Assembly (NCBI RefSeq): GCF_016834655.1
Contig: NZ_JAENHP010000017.1
Coordinates: forward strand, 1 to 64,000
Length of the DNA: 64,000 nucleotides
Reading direction: 5' to 3'
DNA from: Paractinoplanes ovalisporus
Lineage (GTDB): Bacteria; Actinomycetota; Actinomycetes; Mycobacteriales; Micromonosporaceae
Position numbers and translations under genes: made by a program. The notes below the pieces were generated by a model. The model saw only the letters and a list, made by a program, of their open reading frames with translations, was not told the DNA's origin and made no database searches. Position 1 is the stretch's first letter. Every line of letters starts with the position of its first letter. Of the stretch, positions 7,675-15,285 are shown piece after piece.

Positions 7675-8970
7675 ATGGTGGACTCTCGGCGCCACGTTCC
7701 GCGGACGGACGTGATTCTGGCCGATCCCCGTTTGGCGGCCGCGACCCGGTCCGAGGGCCGGGCGGCGGTCAAGGCCGCGGTGGTGGCCACGCTTCAGCGT
7801 GTACGGGAGGGGGAGCTCAAGCCGGACGAGGTGGTGACCACCGCGCTGGCCGCCCTGCCCGGCGGGTTGCGGCCGGTGCTGAACGCGACCGGCGTCGTGC
7901 TGCACACGAACCTGGGACGGGCCGCGCTCTCGGCCGCCGCGCGCGAGGCGATCGTCGCCGCCGCCGGGCACACCGACGTCGAGCTCGACCTGACCACGGG
8001 CCGCCGGGCCAAGCGGGGCCGCACGGCGCTGACCGCACTGCACCGCCTGATTCCGGCCGCCGAAGACGTCCACGTGGTCAACAACGGCGCGGCCGCGCTG
8101 GTGCTGGCGGCCACGGCCCTGGCCGGGGGCGGCCGCGAGATCATCGTCAGCCGGGGCGAGATGGTGGAGATCGGCGACGGTTTCCGCCTGCCCGACCTGC
8201 TCGAGTCGACCGGGGCGCGGCTGCGCGAGGTCGGCACGACGAACCGTACGTCGGTGGCCGACTACAAGCGCGCGATCGGCCCCGCCACCGGGTTCATCCT
8301 CAAGGTCCACCCCTCCAATTTCGTCGTACGGGGTTTCACCAGCGCGGCTTCGCTGCCCGAGCTGGCCTTGCTCGGGCCGCCGGTGGTCGCCGACATCGGT
8401 TCCGGCCTGCTGGCGCCCGACCCGCTGCTGCCCTTCGAGCCCGACGCGGCGACCACGCTCGGTGAGGGCGCGTCGCTGGTGATCGCCAGTGGGGACAAGC
8501 TGCTCGGTGGGCCCCAGGCCGGGCTGCTGCTCGGGTCGTCCGCTCTGGTCAACCAGCTCAGGCGGCATCCGCTGGCTCGGGCGCTGCGGGTCGACAAGCT
8601 GACGTTGGCCGCTCTTCAGGCCACCCTCACCGGTCCGACCACCCCAACTCGTGACGCTCTGCATTACGATCCGGTTGCTCTGCGTGCTCGCACTTTGCGG
8701 GTGCAGGCTACTTTGGCCGCGCGGGACATTTCGGTCGAGGTGGTCGAATCGGACGCGGTGGTGGGCGGTGGCGGCGCGCCCGAGGTCACGCTGCCGTCGT
8801 GGTCACTCTCACTGCCTTCCCCGTACGCGGGTCCGCTGCGCACCGCCCCCACACCGGTGGTCGGGCGGGTCGACCGGGGACGGTTGCTGCTCGACCTGCG
8901 ATGCGTCCCCGAGGAGGCCGACGGCGTGCTGACCGACATGGTCATCGCCGTCGCCGCGCAGGAGGTCTGA
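7675..8970 (+). CDS. selA: L-seryl-tRNA(Sec) selenium transferase
   Basis: The 431-residue PLP enzyme converts seryl-tRNA(Sec) to selenocysteinyl-tRNA(Sec) using selenophosphate. Family landmarks are RPVLNATGVVLHTNLGRA near residue 65, VNNGAAALVLAATAL near 141, and SGDKLLGGPQAG near 274, where the lysine binds PLP. The length is normal for SelA (about 430-460). Its stop codon is itself TGA. A GGAGG just before the stop serves a small ORF or the former start site of selB. It works with selB, tRNA-Sec and selD in this window to decode the UGA in fdhA. Confidence 0.95.
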   Translation: MVDSRRHVPRTDVILADPRLAAATRSEGRAAVKAAVVATLQRVREGELKPDEVVTTALAALPGGLRPVLNATGVVLHTNLGRAALSAAAREAIVAAAGHTDVELDLTTGRRAKRGRTALTALHRLIPAAEDVHVVNNGAAALVLAATALAGGGREIIVSRGEMVEIGDGFRLPDLLESTGARLREVGTTNRTSVADYKRAIGPATGFILKVHPSNFVVRGFTSAASLPELALLGPPVVADIGSGLLAPDPLLPFEPDAATTLGEGASLVIASGDKLLGGPQAGLLLGSSALVNQLRRHPLARALRVDKLTLAALQATLTGPTTPTRDALHYDPVALRARTLRVQATLAARDISVEVVESDAVVGGGGAPEVTLPSWSLSLPSPYAGPLRTAPTPVVGRVDRGRLLLDLRCVPEEADGVLTDMVIAVAAQEV

Positions 8971-9112
8971 CATGCGCCCGTCCCGTCCGCCGGCCGCTGC
9001 CGGGCGCGCGTCTTCCGCGCTCCCGCCCCCGCGGCCGACCGCCGCCGGCCGAGCGTCTGACATGCGCCTGTTTTGCTTGCCGACCGTTGTCTGCCGGGTG
9101 GGCTGACATGCG
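8966..9112 (+). repeat. Three copies of CTGACATGCG in the selA-selB spacer
   Basis: TCTGACATGCGCC occurs at 8966-8978 and 9056-9068, and CTGACATGCG again at 9103-9112, where its ATG is the selB start. The first copy directly follows a strong GGAGG. The pattern suggests that a compact selA-selB junction (stop TGA, one base, start ATG) was duplicated, moving selB away from its original ribosome binding site. Confidence 0.6.
8972..9106 (+). CDS. 44-codon linker ORF between selA and selB
   Basis: The ATG at 8972 is preceded by GGAGGTCTGAC, the best ribosome binding site in the area. It opens a 44-residue frame (MRPSRPPAAAGRASSALPPP and on) ending in TGA at 9104-9106, one base before the selB ATG. 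The peptide is Pro/Ala/Arg-rich and unlike any known domain. Its likely role is positional: ribosomes finishing it would be placed at the selB start. It may not be a functional protein. Confidence 0.4.
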   Translation: MRPSRPPAAAGRASSALPPPRPTAAGRASDMRLFCLPTVVCRVG

Positions 9113-11069
9113 TGTGCTGGCCACCGCCGGGCACGTCGATCACGGCAAGTCGACGCTGGTGCGGGCGCTCACCGGCATGGAACCCGACCGGTGGGCCGAG
9201 GAACGCCGCCGGGGCATGACGATCGACCTGGGCTTCGCCTGGACGACGCTGGACTCGGGCGAGACCGTCGCGTTCGTCGACGTGCCCGGCCACGAGCGCT
9301 TCGTGCCGAACATGCTGGCCGGCATCGGTCCCGTCCCGGCCGCGATGATCGTGGTGGCCGCGGACGAGGGCTGGATGCCCCAGTCGGCCGAACACCTCTC
9401 GGCACTGGCGGCGTTGGACGTACGGCATGGGCTGCTCGTCGTGACCCGAAGTGACCTGGCCTCCCCCGACCGGGCCACCGCGGAGGCCCTCGACCGGATC
9501 GCCGCGACGCCGCTCGGACCCGTGCCTTCGGTGGCCGTCAGCGGAACCACGGGCGAGGGCCTGGACCTGCTGAGGGCCGAACTCGACCAGCTGATCGGCC
9601 GGCTTCCAGCTCCGGTTCACGATGCGCCGGTGCGGTTGTGGATCGACCGGGCGTTCACGGTCAAGGGCGCCGGCACCGTGGTGACCGGCACGCTGGGCGC
9701 GGGCGTCCTACGGACCGGCGACGAGCTGACGCTGGGCGGGACCACCGTGCGCGTACGGGGTCTGCAGTCTCTCGGGAAGCCGGTAGACGTGGTGAACGCC
9801 GTGTCCCGGGTGGCCGTCAACCTCCGCGGCGCCGCACGCGACGACGTGAGCCGGGGCGACGCCCTGCTGACCCCCGGCCGCTTCCGACCCACCGAGTTGA
9901 TCGACATACGCCTGCACGGTGATCCGGTGGCCGACCTGCCGGCCGCGATGACACTGCATGCCGGTTCAGCTGCTGTCCCCGTACGCGTCCGGCCTCTGGG
10001 TTCCGACACCGCCCGCCTGCGCCTGGCGCGCCCCCTGCCGTTACGCATCGGCGACCGTCTGCTGCTACGCGACCCCGGCCGTCACCACGTGGCCGGCGGC
10101 GTGACGGTCCTCGACGTAACCCCACCCACCCTCCAGCGTCGCGGCGCCGCCGCAGCCCGAGCCGACATCCTGACCACGATGGACGGCCACCCGTCCCTGG
10201 AGAGCGAACTGTCCCGCCGCCTCCTGATGAGGGCCGCCGACCTGTCCGCCATGGGCGTCCCCCTACCCACACCCACGACGGCCCCCTCGCAGGCGGCTCC
10301 GAAGCGCGCTTCCCACCCCTCCTCCACCGCCGCCCGTCACCCTTCCGCCGCCGGCGCCCACCCTTCGTCAGACGCTGCCGTCGCCCCCACCTCAGCCACC
10401 GCCGACGCCCGCCCCTCCTCCTCAGCCACTGCCGACGCCCGCCCCTCCTCCTCAGCCACTGCCGACGCCCCCTCCTCAGCTTCACGAGCCGGCGCGGAGC
10501 CGGTTGCCGGGGATTGGTTCGCCGATCCTGGCTATTGGGCGGCTCTGGGCGAGCGACTGCCCGGTGAGGTCGCGGCCTATCAGCGCGAGCATCCGCTGGA
10601 GCCCGGCATGCCGATCGAGGCGCTGCGGCACCGCCTCGGACTGCCCGACCGCGCGCTCGTCACCGCACTGGTGCGGCCGCCGCTCTCCATCCGCGGCGGA
10701 CGGGTGGCGACCAGTGCCTCCGGGCCGCCCGAAGAGCTGATCGCCCTCGTGACCACGGCGTTCGAAGGCCTCGGCCCGTTCACCGCCCCCGAAGCCAACG
10801 ATCTGACCGCCCTCGGCCTGGGCCCGCGCCAGTTGGCCGCCGCCGCCCGCACCGGCCTCGTCATCCAGCTGTCACCTCAGGTGGTGCTGGCCGCCAACGC
10901 CGTCGAAGCGGCCGCCGAAGCACTCGGCGCCGTGCCGCAGCCGTTCACCCTGAGCGAGGCCCGGCGCGCCCTCGATACCACCCGCCGGGTGGCCGTGCCG
11001 CTCCTCGAACTCCTCGACCGCCGCTCGATCACCGAACGCCTCGCCGACGACCGCCGCCGCCTCCGCTGA
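9108..11069 (+). CDS. selB: Selenocysteine-specific elongation factor SelB
   Basis: The 653-residue translational GTPase delivers Sec-tRNA to UGA codons by binding the SECIS hairpin. G1 is GHVDHGKST (residues 8-16), G3 is DVPGHE, and G4 reads VTRSD rather than NKxD, a variation seen in SelB. EF-Tu-like beta domains follow to about residue 385. The C-terminal winged helices that read the SECIS hairpin occupy about 465-653. Between them lies an unusually long, low-complexity Ala/Ser/Pro linker of about 80 residues with DNA repeats. The ATG at 9108 is chosen because homology begins there, although its own Shine-Dalgarno (GGGTGG) is weak. Confidence 0.93.
   Translation: MRVLATAGHVDHGKSTLVRALTGMEPDRWAEERRRGMTIDLGFAWTTLDSGETVAFVDVPGHERFVPNMLAGIGPVPAAMIVVAADEGWMPQSAEHLSALAALDVRHGLLVVTRSDLASPDRATAEALDRIAATPLGPVPSVAVSGTTGEGLDLLRAELDQLIGRLPAPVHDAPVRLWIDRAFTVKGAGTVVTGTLGAGVLRTGDELTLGGTTVRVRGLQSLGKPVDVVNAVSRVAVNLRGAARDDVSRGDALLTPGRFRPTELIDIRLHGDPVADLPAAMTLHAGSAAVPVRVRPLGSDTARLRLARPLPLRIGDRLLLRDPGRHHVAGGVTVLDVTPPTLQRRGAAAARADILTTMDGHPSLESELSRRLLMRAADLSAMGVPLPTPTTAPSQAAPKRASHPSSTAARHPSAAGAHPSSDAAVAPTSATADARPSSSATADARPSSSATADAPSSASRAGAEPVAGDWFADPGYWAALGERLPGEVAAYQREHPLEPGMPIEALRHRLGLPDRALVTALVRPPLSIRGGRVATSASGPPEELIALVTTAFEGLGPFTAPEANDLTALGLGPRQLAAAARTGLVIQLSPQVVLAANAVEAAAEALGAVPQPFTLSEARRALDTTRRVAVPLLELLDRRSITERLADDRRRLR
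10401..10460 (+). repeat. 30-bp tandem repeat in the SelB linker
   Basis: Bases 10401-10430 are repeated exactly at 10431-10460, with a shortened third copy after. Each unit encodes ADARPSSSAT-type residues within the disordered linker between the GTPase/beta-barrel part and the RNA-binding winged helices. Confidence 0.85.
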
Positions 11070-11157
11070 CCCACCACATCCCGCCACCACCTCGGCCGAG
11101 TGTCACCGGCCTGCTCACCCTCCGCCAGCCCCCTCTGACCCGCTGGTGGGCTTACGA

Positions 11158-11571
11158 TCACGGCGCAACCGCGGTTACCTCGATCTCGAGCACCGCGCCG
11201 GGCAGGAACAGCCTGCTCACCTCGACCGTCGTGCTGGCGGGCGGGTTCTGGCCGGGCGCGGGAAACAGGCGGCGGCGGACCGCCCCGTACGCCGGAAGGT
11301 CGTCCAGGCTGGTCATGAACGTGCGGATGTGAAGCACACCGGCCAGGCTCGAACCGTGCGCCTCGAGCAGGCCGCCGACGATCTCGAAGATGCGTTCGGC
11401 CTGCTTGCCCGCGTCGCCCGGGGCCACCACCTCACCGTGGTCGTCCACCGCAACCTGCCCGGTCAGCATGAGCAGCGCCCCGCCACCCACATCGACGCGG
11501 GCCACGTGCGCGAACCGGTCCCCGAACGGCGCGGCGACCGAAGCGGGGTTGTCGAGCGTCATCTTCACCAT
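11158..11571 (-). CDS. RidA/YjgF-family protein
   Basis: The 137-residue protein carries typical RidA features: early LLMLTGQVAVDDHGEVV, the central QAERIFEIVGGLLEAHGSSL helix, IRTFMTSLDD, and the late PASTTVEVSRL with FLPGAVLEIEVTAV. RidA proteins are trimers that hydrolyse reactive enamine or imine intermediates. The start is the ATG at 11571, with a second in-frame ATG at 11562. It is divergent from the LysR gene with a 72-base shared promoter region, so it is the probable target of that regulator. The exact substrate is unknown. Confidence 0.85.
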   Translation of the reverse strand: MVKMTLDNPASVAAPFGDRFAHVARVDVGGGALLMLTGQVAVDDHGEVVAPGDAGKQAERIFEIVGGLLEAHGSSLAGVLHIRTFMTSLDDLPAYGAVRRRLFPAPGQNPPASTTVEVSRLFLPGAVLEIEVTAVAP

Positions 11572-11612
11572 GCCGACGACGCTAGGCCCGCACCCAGCCA
11601 TGCCACCAGCGA

Positions 11613-11632
11613 ATGTCACGCATACGTGCCAT
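11613..11632. promoter_or_regulatory. Probable LysR-type operator
   Basis: The 20-base near-palindrome ATGTCACGCATACGTGCCAT lies between the divergent ridA-like and lysR-like genes, with the arms ATG-CACG and CGTG-CAT matching. The size and interrupted dyad fit a LysR T-N11-A type binding site. Confidence 0.45.
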
Positions 11633-11643
11633 GCTGCCGGGTC

Positions 11644-12546
11644 ATGGATACCGTGTTGCTGGACGTGTTCCGCACCGTCGCCCACTCCGGCTCGATCACC
11701 GCGGCCGCCCGGCGCCTGCGCTACACCCAGTCGGCGGTGTCCCGACAGATCGCCGCCTTGGAGGCCGAGGTCGGCGCGCCCGTCTTCGACCGGGTACCCC
11801 GCGGGGTCACCCTCACCGAAGAGGGCCGCACCCTGCTCCCGCACGCCGAGGCGATCCTCGGCCAGCTGGTCACCGCTCGGCGGGCCGTCGACGACCTCCG
11901 CACGCTGAGCACCGGCCGGCTTCGGGTGGGCGCTTTCCCCACGGCCGTGGCCGCTCTGGTCCCCCGGGCCCTGGCGCGCTTCCGGGGTGCGTACGGGGAA
12001 GTGGCCTTAAGTCTTGTCGAAGGCCTGACCCCCACCCTGTTGGACCGTTTGGCCGCAGGCGAGGCCGACGTGGCCGTGGTGAGCGAGTCCCCCGCCGGCC
12101 CGATCGACACCACGCGCTTCGAACTGCACCACCTCCTCGACGAGCGCCTGCTGGTGGCCGTCGCCCGCAACCATCGCCTGGCCAAACGCCGTACGGTCCG
12201 CCTCGCCGACCTGGCCGACGACGCGTTCATAGCAGGCTCCGCCGACGCCGAGTCAACGCTGCTGCGGGCCGCCCTGCCCACCGGTTTCCACCCGCGCATC
12301 GACATCGTCGCCGCCGACTGGACCGGCAAGCTGGGCTGCGTAGCCGCCGGCTTGGGAGTGGCCCTGATCCCAGCCTTGGCCATGCGCAGCAAGCCGGCCG
12401 ACGTGGCCCTGTTGCGCCTGCACCGAGACGACGAGCCCACCCGGCGCATCTACGCCGCCACCCCCGCCGGCCGCACCCACCCCGCCACCGTCGATCATTT
12501 TCTTCCCCTCCTGGCCGCGGCTGTCGACCCTCTGTGGACCCGCTGA
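11644..12546 (+). CDS. LysR-family transcriptional regulator
   Basis: This 300-residue protein has an N-terminal winged HTH (residues 1-60) in SGSITAAARRLRYTQSAVSRQIAALEAEVG. A periplasmic-binding-protein-like effector domain follows from about residue 88 (GRLRVGAFPTAVAALVPRAL) to the end. The length is normal for the family. The start is the ATG at 11644. The divergent RidA-like gene and the dyad between them suggest local regulation and autoregulation. The effector is unknown. Confidence 0.92.
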   Translation: MDTVLLDVFRTVAHSGSITAAARRLRYTQSAVSRQIAALEAEVGAPVFDRVPRGVTLTEEGRTLLPHAEAILGQLVTARRAVDDLRTLSTGRLRVGAFPTAVAALVPRALARFRGAYGEVALSLVEGLTPTLLDRLAAGEADVAVVSESPAGPIDTTRFELHHLLDERLLVAVARNHRLAKRRTVRLADLADDAFIAGSADAESTLLRAALPTGFHPRIDIVAADWTGKLGCVAAGLGVALIPALAMRSKPADVALLRLHRDDEPTRRIYAATPAGRTHPATVDHFLPLLAAAVDPLWTR

Positions 12547-12560
12547 GCCATCATGAGGTT

Positions 12561-12803
12561 GTGAGGATCCTCTGGGTCGCAGTCCCGCTCCTCTTCCTCG
12601 GCTTCGCGTGGTGGCTGGTGAGCGTGACATCCGTGCGCAATCCGGACACCTGGGCGACCGTGCTCGGATTTCTGGTCGCTACCATCGCTCTCGTCCTCTC
12701 CCTGATCAGCGAGACCGTCAAGCGCAGAGGGTCACGCCCCGATCGGCGACGCCGACCCCCCGGCAGCGAGAAAACGCAGATGACGAGCGACGATGACGAC
12801 TGA
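12561..12803 (+). CDS. Small two-helix membrane protein
   Basis: The GTG at 12561 opens an 80-residue protein with two hydrophobic helices (ILWVAVPLLFLGFAWWLVSV and WATVLGFLVATIALVLSLIS) and a basic-then-acidic tail ending TSDDDD. It overlaps the next gene by 11 bases in another frame, so the two are coupled. No family is recognised. It probably forms a membrane pair with its downstream neighbour. Confidence 0.55.
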   Translation: MRILWVAVPLLFLGFAWWLVSVTSVRNPDTWATVLGFLVATIALVLSLISETVKRRGSRPDRRRRPPGSEKTQMTSDDDD

Positions 12804-13575
12804 CGATCCACCCGTCGTTCCCACCGCCATCAAATGGTTCGCGACCTTCGCACTCGCCGGCCTCCCCGCCCTGATTGCCCTGGCCTCCCTGATCCATCTG
12901 TCCAGGGGTGACTCTCAATCGCTGCGCGTGTTGACCCAGCACGTTCCGGTGACCGGGTTGCTGATGTCCGCCTTCTACGACGCCATACGTTTCGGCGTCA
13001 CTGCGGCGGCCATCCCCCTCGTGTGGGTCGCGCACATCATGCAGCCGGACACCCTGAAGCCATGGATCAACTGGGTATACGCCGCCGCGAGCGCCTGTGC
13101 GGCCTTCCTCGCCGCGATCACAACCTTCTCGTGGCTCCTCACCGGACTGGTGATCGCGGTCTGCTGGTCGAGCGCTTTCCTGATCTGGCGCCGCAGCCGG
13201 ATTCCCGCCGCACGGCATGGCTGGCACCGGAAGCTTCTGGTCGCCCTGCCCCCGGCCATTGCCGCGATTGCTGTCCTGCAGGTCTTCTCCCTCACCGCGC
13301 CGATGCCACTCGAGATTGTCGAGAACCGTCAATGGCCTGCCCCGAGGGTCGTATACGTCGTCGCCGTGCAGGACATCAATACCATCGTGCTGAACTTCGA
13401 CGGCTCTATCGAGATCATCCCGAACGACGACGTTACGTCACGCACCGTGTGCAACGACGAGGTCGCCTATTCGTCGATGGCCCAGAACCGCAATCTCATC
13501 GCGCTTCTCAACGGCGCTGCCGACCACGACCGGTCGGAGCTGTGCCGCGACTTCGACCATTACGTCCCGGAGTAG
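12793..13575 (+). CDS. Multi-helix membrane protein of unknown function
   Basis: The 260-residue protein has about five hydrophobic helices in the first 180 residues, starting with IKWFATFALAGLPALIALAS. A C-terminal extracytoplasmic-looking domain of about 80 residues (residues 180-260) contains two cysteines (TVCNDEV and SELCRDF) that could form a disulfide. It is coupled to the 80-residue gene upstream. It has no recognised family and no obvious link to selenium metabolism. Confidence 0.65.
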   Translation: MTTDDPPVVPTAIKWFATFALAGLPALIALASLIHLSRGDSQSLRVLTQHVPVTGLLMSAFYDAIRFGVTAAAIPLVWVAHIMQPDTLKPWINWVYAAASACAAFLAAITTFSWLLTGLVIAVCWSSAFLIWRRSRIPAARHGWHRKLLVALPPAIAAIAVLQVFSLTAPMPLEIVENRQWPAPRVVYVVAVQDINTIVLNFDGSIEIIPNDDVTSRTVCNDEVAYSSMAQNRNLIALLNGAADHDRSELCRDFDHYVPE

Positions 13576-13577
13576 AG

Positions 13578-13670
13578 CGGAGGCGGACGGGAATCGAACC
13601 CGCCCAACTCGGATGCCGAGTTGCACCGGTTTTGAAGACCGGGAGGGGCACCAGCCACCTGAACGCCTCC
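13578..13670 (-). tRNA. selC: Selenocysteine tRNA, anticodon UCA
   Basis: The minus strand folds as a 93-base tRNA-Sec. It has an acceptor stem GGAGGCG pairing with CGCCTCC, an extended D arm, and an anticodon stem CCGG/CCGG with loop CTTCAAA carrying the anticodon UCA (13633-13635). A long variable arm (CAACTCGG-CATCCGAGTTG) and a T arm with GGTTCGATTCC complete it. The 3' CCA is not encoded. Its position next to selD and inside the sel-fdh region agrees. It reads the UGA at 20207-20209 in fdhA. Confidence 0.95.
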
Positions 13671-13725
13671 GGGGCAAACACTAGCGGGGCGGTGGGCGGG
13701 GCGGTGGGCGGCATGCCAGAGTGGG

Positions 13726-14739
13726 GTGGTGACGACCACCGATGCACCGCGCCTCACCCAGTACGCGCACGGTGGGGGGTGTGCCTGCAAGATCCCGCCC
13801 GGCGAGCTCGAAGCCGTGGTGGCGGGGCTGGTCGGGACCGGCACGCCCAAGGGGCCCGGTGAGCTGCTCGTCGGGCTGGATGACGGGGATGACGCGGCCG
13901 TGGTCAGTTTGGCTGCGGGCACGGCTGTGGTGGCGACCGCCGACTTCTTCACTCCGGTGGTTGACGATGCGTACGACTGGGGACGCATCGCCGCGGCCAA
14001 TGCGCTCTCCGATGTTTATGCGATGGGTGGCACGCCTGTCGTCGCGGTCAATTTGCTGGCCTGGCCCCGGGATCTGCTGCCGATGGAGCTCGCGGCCGAA
14101 GTGCTGGCGGGTGGGCTGGCGATCGCGCGGGAGGCCGGCTGTCATCTGGCCGGTGGGCACAGCGTGGACGATCCGGAACCCAAGTACGGCATGGCGGTCA
14201 CCGGCATCGCCGATCCGGAACGGCTCATGCGCAACGACGCCGGTGTGGCGGGGGTGCCGCTGACACTCACCAAACCGCTCGGCGTCGGAGTGCTCAACAG
14301 CCGGCACAAGGCGACCGGCGAGGTGTTCGACGAGGCGGTCGCCGCCATGACCACGCTCAACCTGGCCGCCTCGTCAAAGGCACTGGGAGCGGGAGCCGTC
14401 TGCGCGACCGACGTGACCGGCTTCGGGCTGCTCGGCCATCTGCACAAGCTGGCCCGGGCCAGCGGCGTCACGGCCCGGGTCGAAGCAGCCAAGGTTCCCT
14501 ATCTGGCGGGGGCCCGGCAGGCGCTCGCGGACGGGTACGTCAGTGGGGGCACCCGCCGCAACCTCGACTGGGTCCGCCCGCACCTCGACGCCGGCGTGGA
14601 CGAGGACGAACTGCTGCTGCTGGCCGACGCCCAGACCTCGGGCGGGCTGCTCGTGGCCGGTGAGGTGCCGGGCTACCCGGTGATCGGCGAGCTGATCCCG
14701 GCCCGCGCCGACGGCACGACACTCGAAGTGGTGCGATAA
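13726..14739 (+). CDS. selD: Selenide, water dikinase (selenophosphate synthetase)
   Basis: The 337-residue enzyme makes selenophosphate from selenide and ATP, supplying SelA. The N-terminus HGGGCACKIPPGEL near residue 15 carries the catalytic cysteine and lysine; here the residue is Cys and not Sec. AIRS-type ATP-binding segments follow: LVGLDDGDDAAVV, TADFFTPVVDDAYDWGRIAAA with NALSDVYAMGG, and ATDVTGFGLLGHLHKLARAS. The start is GTG at 13726 (GTG at 13729 is an alternative), after a GGGG stretch. It is divergent from the tRNA-Sec gene. Confidence 0.95.
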   Translation: MVTTTDAPRLTQYAHGGGCACKIPPGELEAVVAGLVGTGTPKGPGELLVGLDDGDDAAVVSLAAGTAVVATADFFTPVVDDAYDWGRIAAANALSDVYAMGGTPVVAVNLLAWPRDLLPMELAAEVLAGGLAIAREAGCHLAGGHSVDDPEPKYGMAVTGIADPERLMRNDAGVAGVPLTLTKPLGVGVLNSRHKATGEVFDEAVAAMTTLNLAASSKALGAGAVCATDVTGFGLLGHLHKLARASGVTARVEAAKVPYLAGARQALADGYVSGGTRRNLDWVRPHLDAGVDEDELLLLADAQTSGGLLVAGEVPGYPVIGELIPARADGTTLEVVR

Positions 14740-14790
14740 CAAGGATCCGCACCGGCGAGAAGCAACCGGCGAGAGGCGGTACGGCGGCGC

Positions 14791-14821
14791 TTGACTTCGA
14801 GTGCACTCTAACTGGAAGGCT
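14791..14821 (+). promoter_or_regulatory. MerR-type promoter with operator in the spacer
   Basis: A -35 box TTGACT (14791-14796) is followed by the dyad ACTTCGAGTGCACTCTAACT (14794-14813) with the perfect core GAGTGCACTC. A weak -10 region (AAGGCT, 14816-14821) lies about 19 bases on. A palindrome inside an over-long spacer is the hallmark of MerR-activated promoters. It lies directly upstream of the merR-like gene, implying autoregulation. Confidence 0.55.
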
Positions 14822-14892
14822 GAGGGCCGCAGCGAGTGCTGAAAAGTGAACGCCGCAGCGCTCCGAAAAGCGGACGAACCGGGGGTACGGGT

Positions 14893-15285
14893 ATGGCGAA
14901 CGGAGTCACCGTCGGCGAGGCCGCGGACATGGTCGGCCTCAGCGTGCACACCCTGCGCTGGTACGAGCAGGAGGGCCTGGTCGAGCCGATCGACCGCGAC
15001 TCGGCCGGCCGCCGTCGTTACTGCGACGACGACATCGGCTGGCTGCGGCTGCTGATCAGGCTTCGGAGCACCGGCATGCCCGTACGGGAAATGCGCCGTT
15101 ATGCCGAGATGGTGCGAGCCGGCGACGAAACGCTCACTGACCGTCTGCAGCTTTTTGTCGAGCACCGCGAGCGCGTCCTGGCCCGCATCGACGAGCTGCA
15201 GCAGGACCTCGCGATGCTCGACATCAAGATTTCCCTGTACGGGGAGATGGCCCGGGCTCACCAGGAGTCGCTGCCCGTGAGTTGA
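14893..15285 (+). CDS. MerR-family transcriptional regulator
   Basis: The 130-residue protein has the MerR winged helix at the N-terminus: VGEAADMVGLSVHTLRWYEQ, then EGLVEPIDRDSAGRRRY. A dimerisation coiled coil follows, ending in LDIKISLYGEMARAHQES. There is no cysteine ligand cluster, so it belongs with the small-molecule/aldehyde-type MerR proteins (AdhR/NmlR style) rather than metal sensors. The ATG at 14893 has an upstream GGGGGTACGGG. Its 3' end overlaps the convergent fdhC-like gene by 62 bases. It might also act on fdh, but nothing shows this. Confidence 0.88.
   Translation: MANGVTVGEAADMVGLSVHTLRWYEQEGLVEPIDRDSAGRRRYCDDDIGWLRLLIRLRSTGMPVREMRRYAEMVRAGDETLTDRLQLFVEHRERVLARIDELQQDLAMLDIKISLYGEMARAHQESLPVS

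Noticed and set aside
8972..9106. TGA of the 44-codon ORF as a second selenocysteine codon
   Set aside because: No SECIS-like hairpin with a GGU loop follows at the right spacing, and the downstream frame is not protein-like.
11070..11157. Possible terminator between selB and the RidA-like gene
   Set aside because: The only complementary arms (CCCACCA and TGGTGGG) are about 70 bases apart and give a weak stem.
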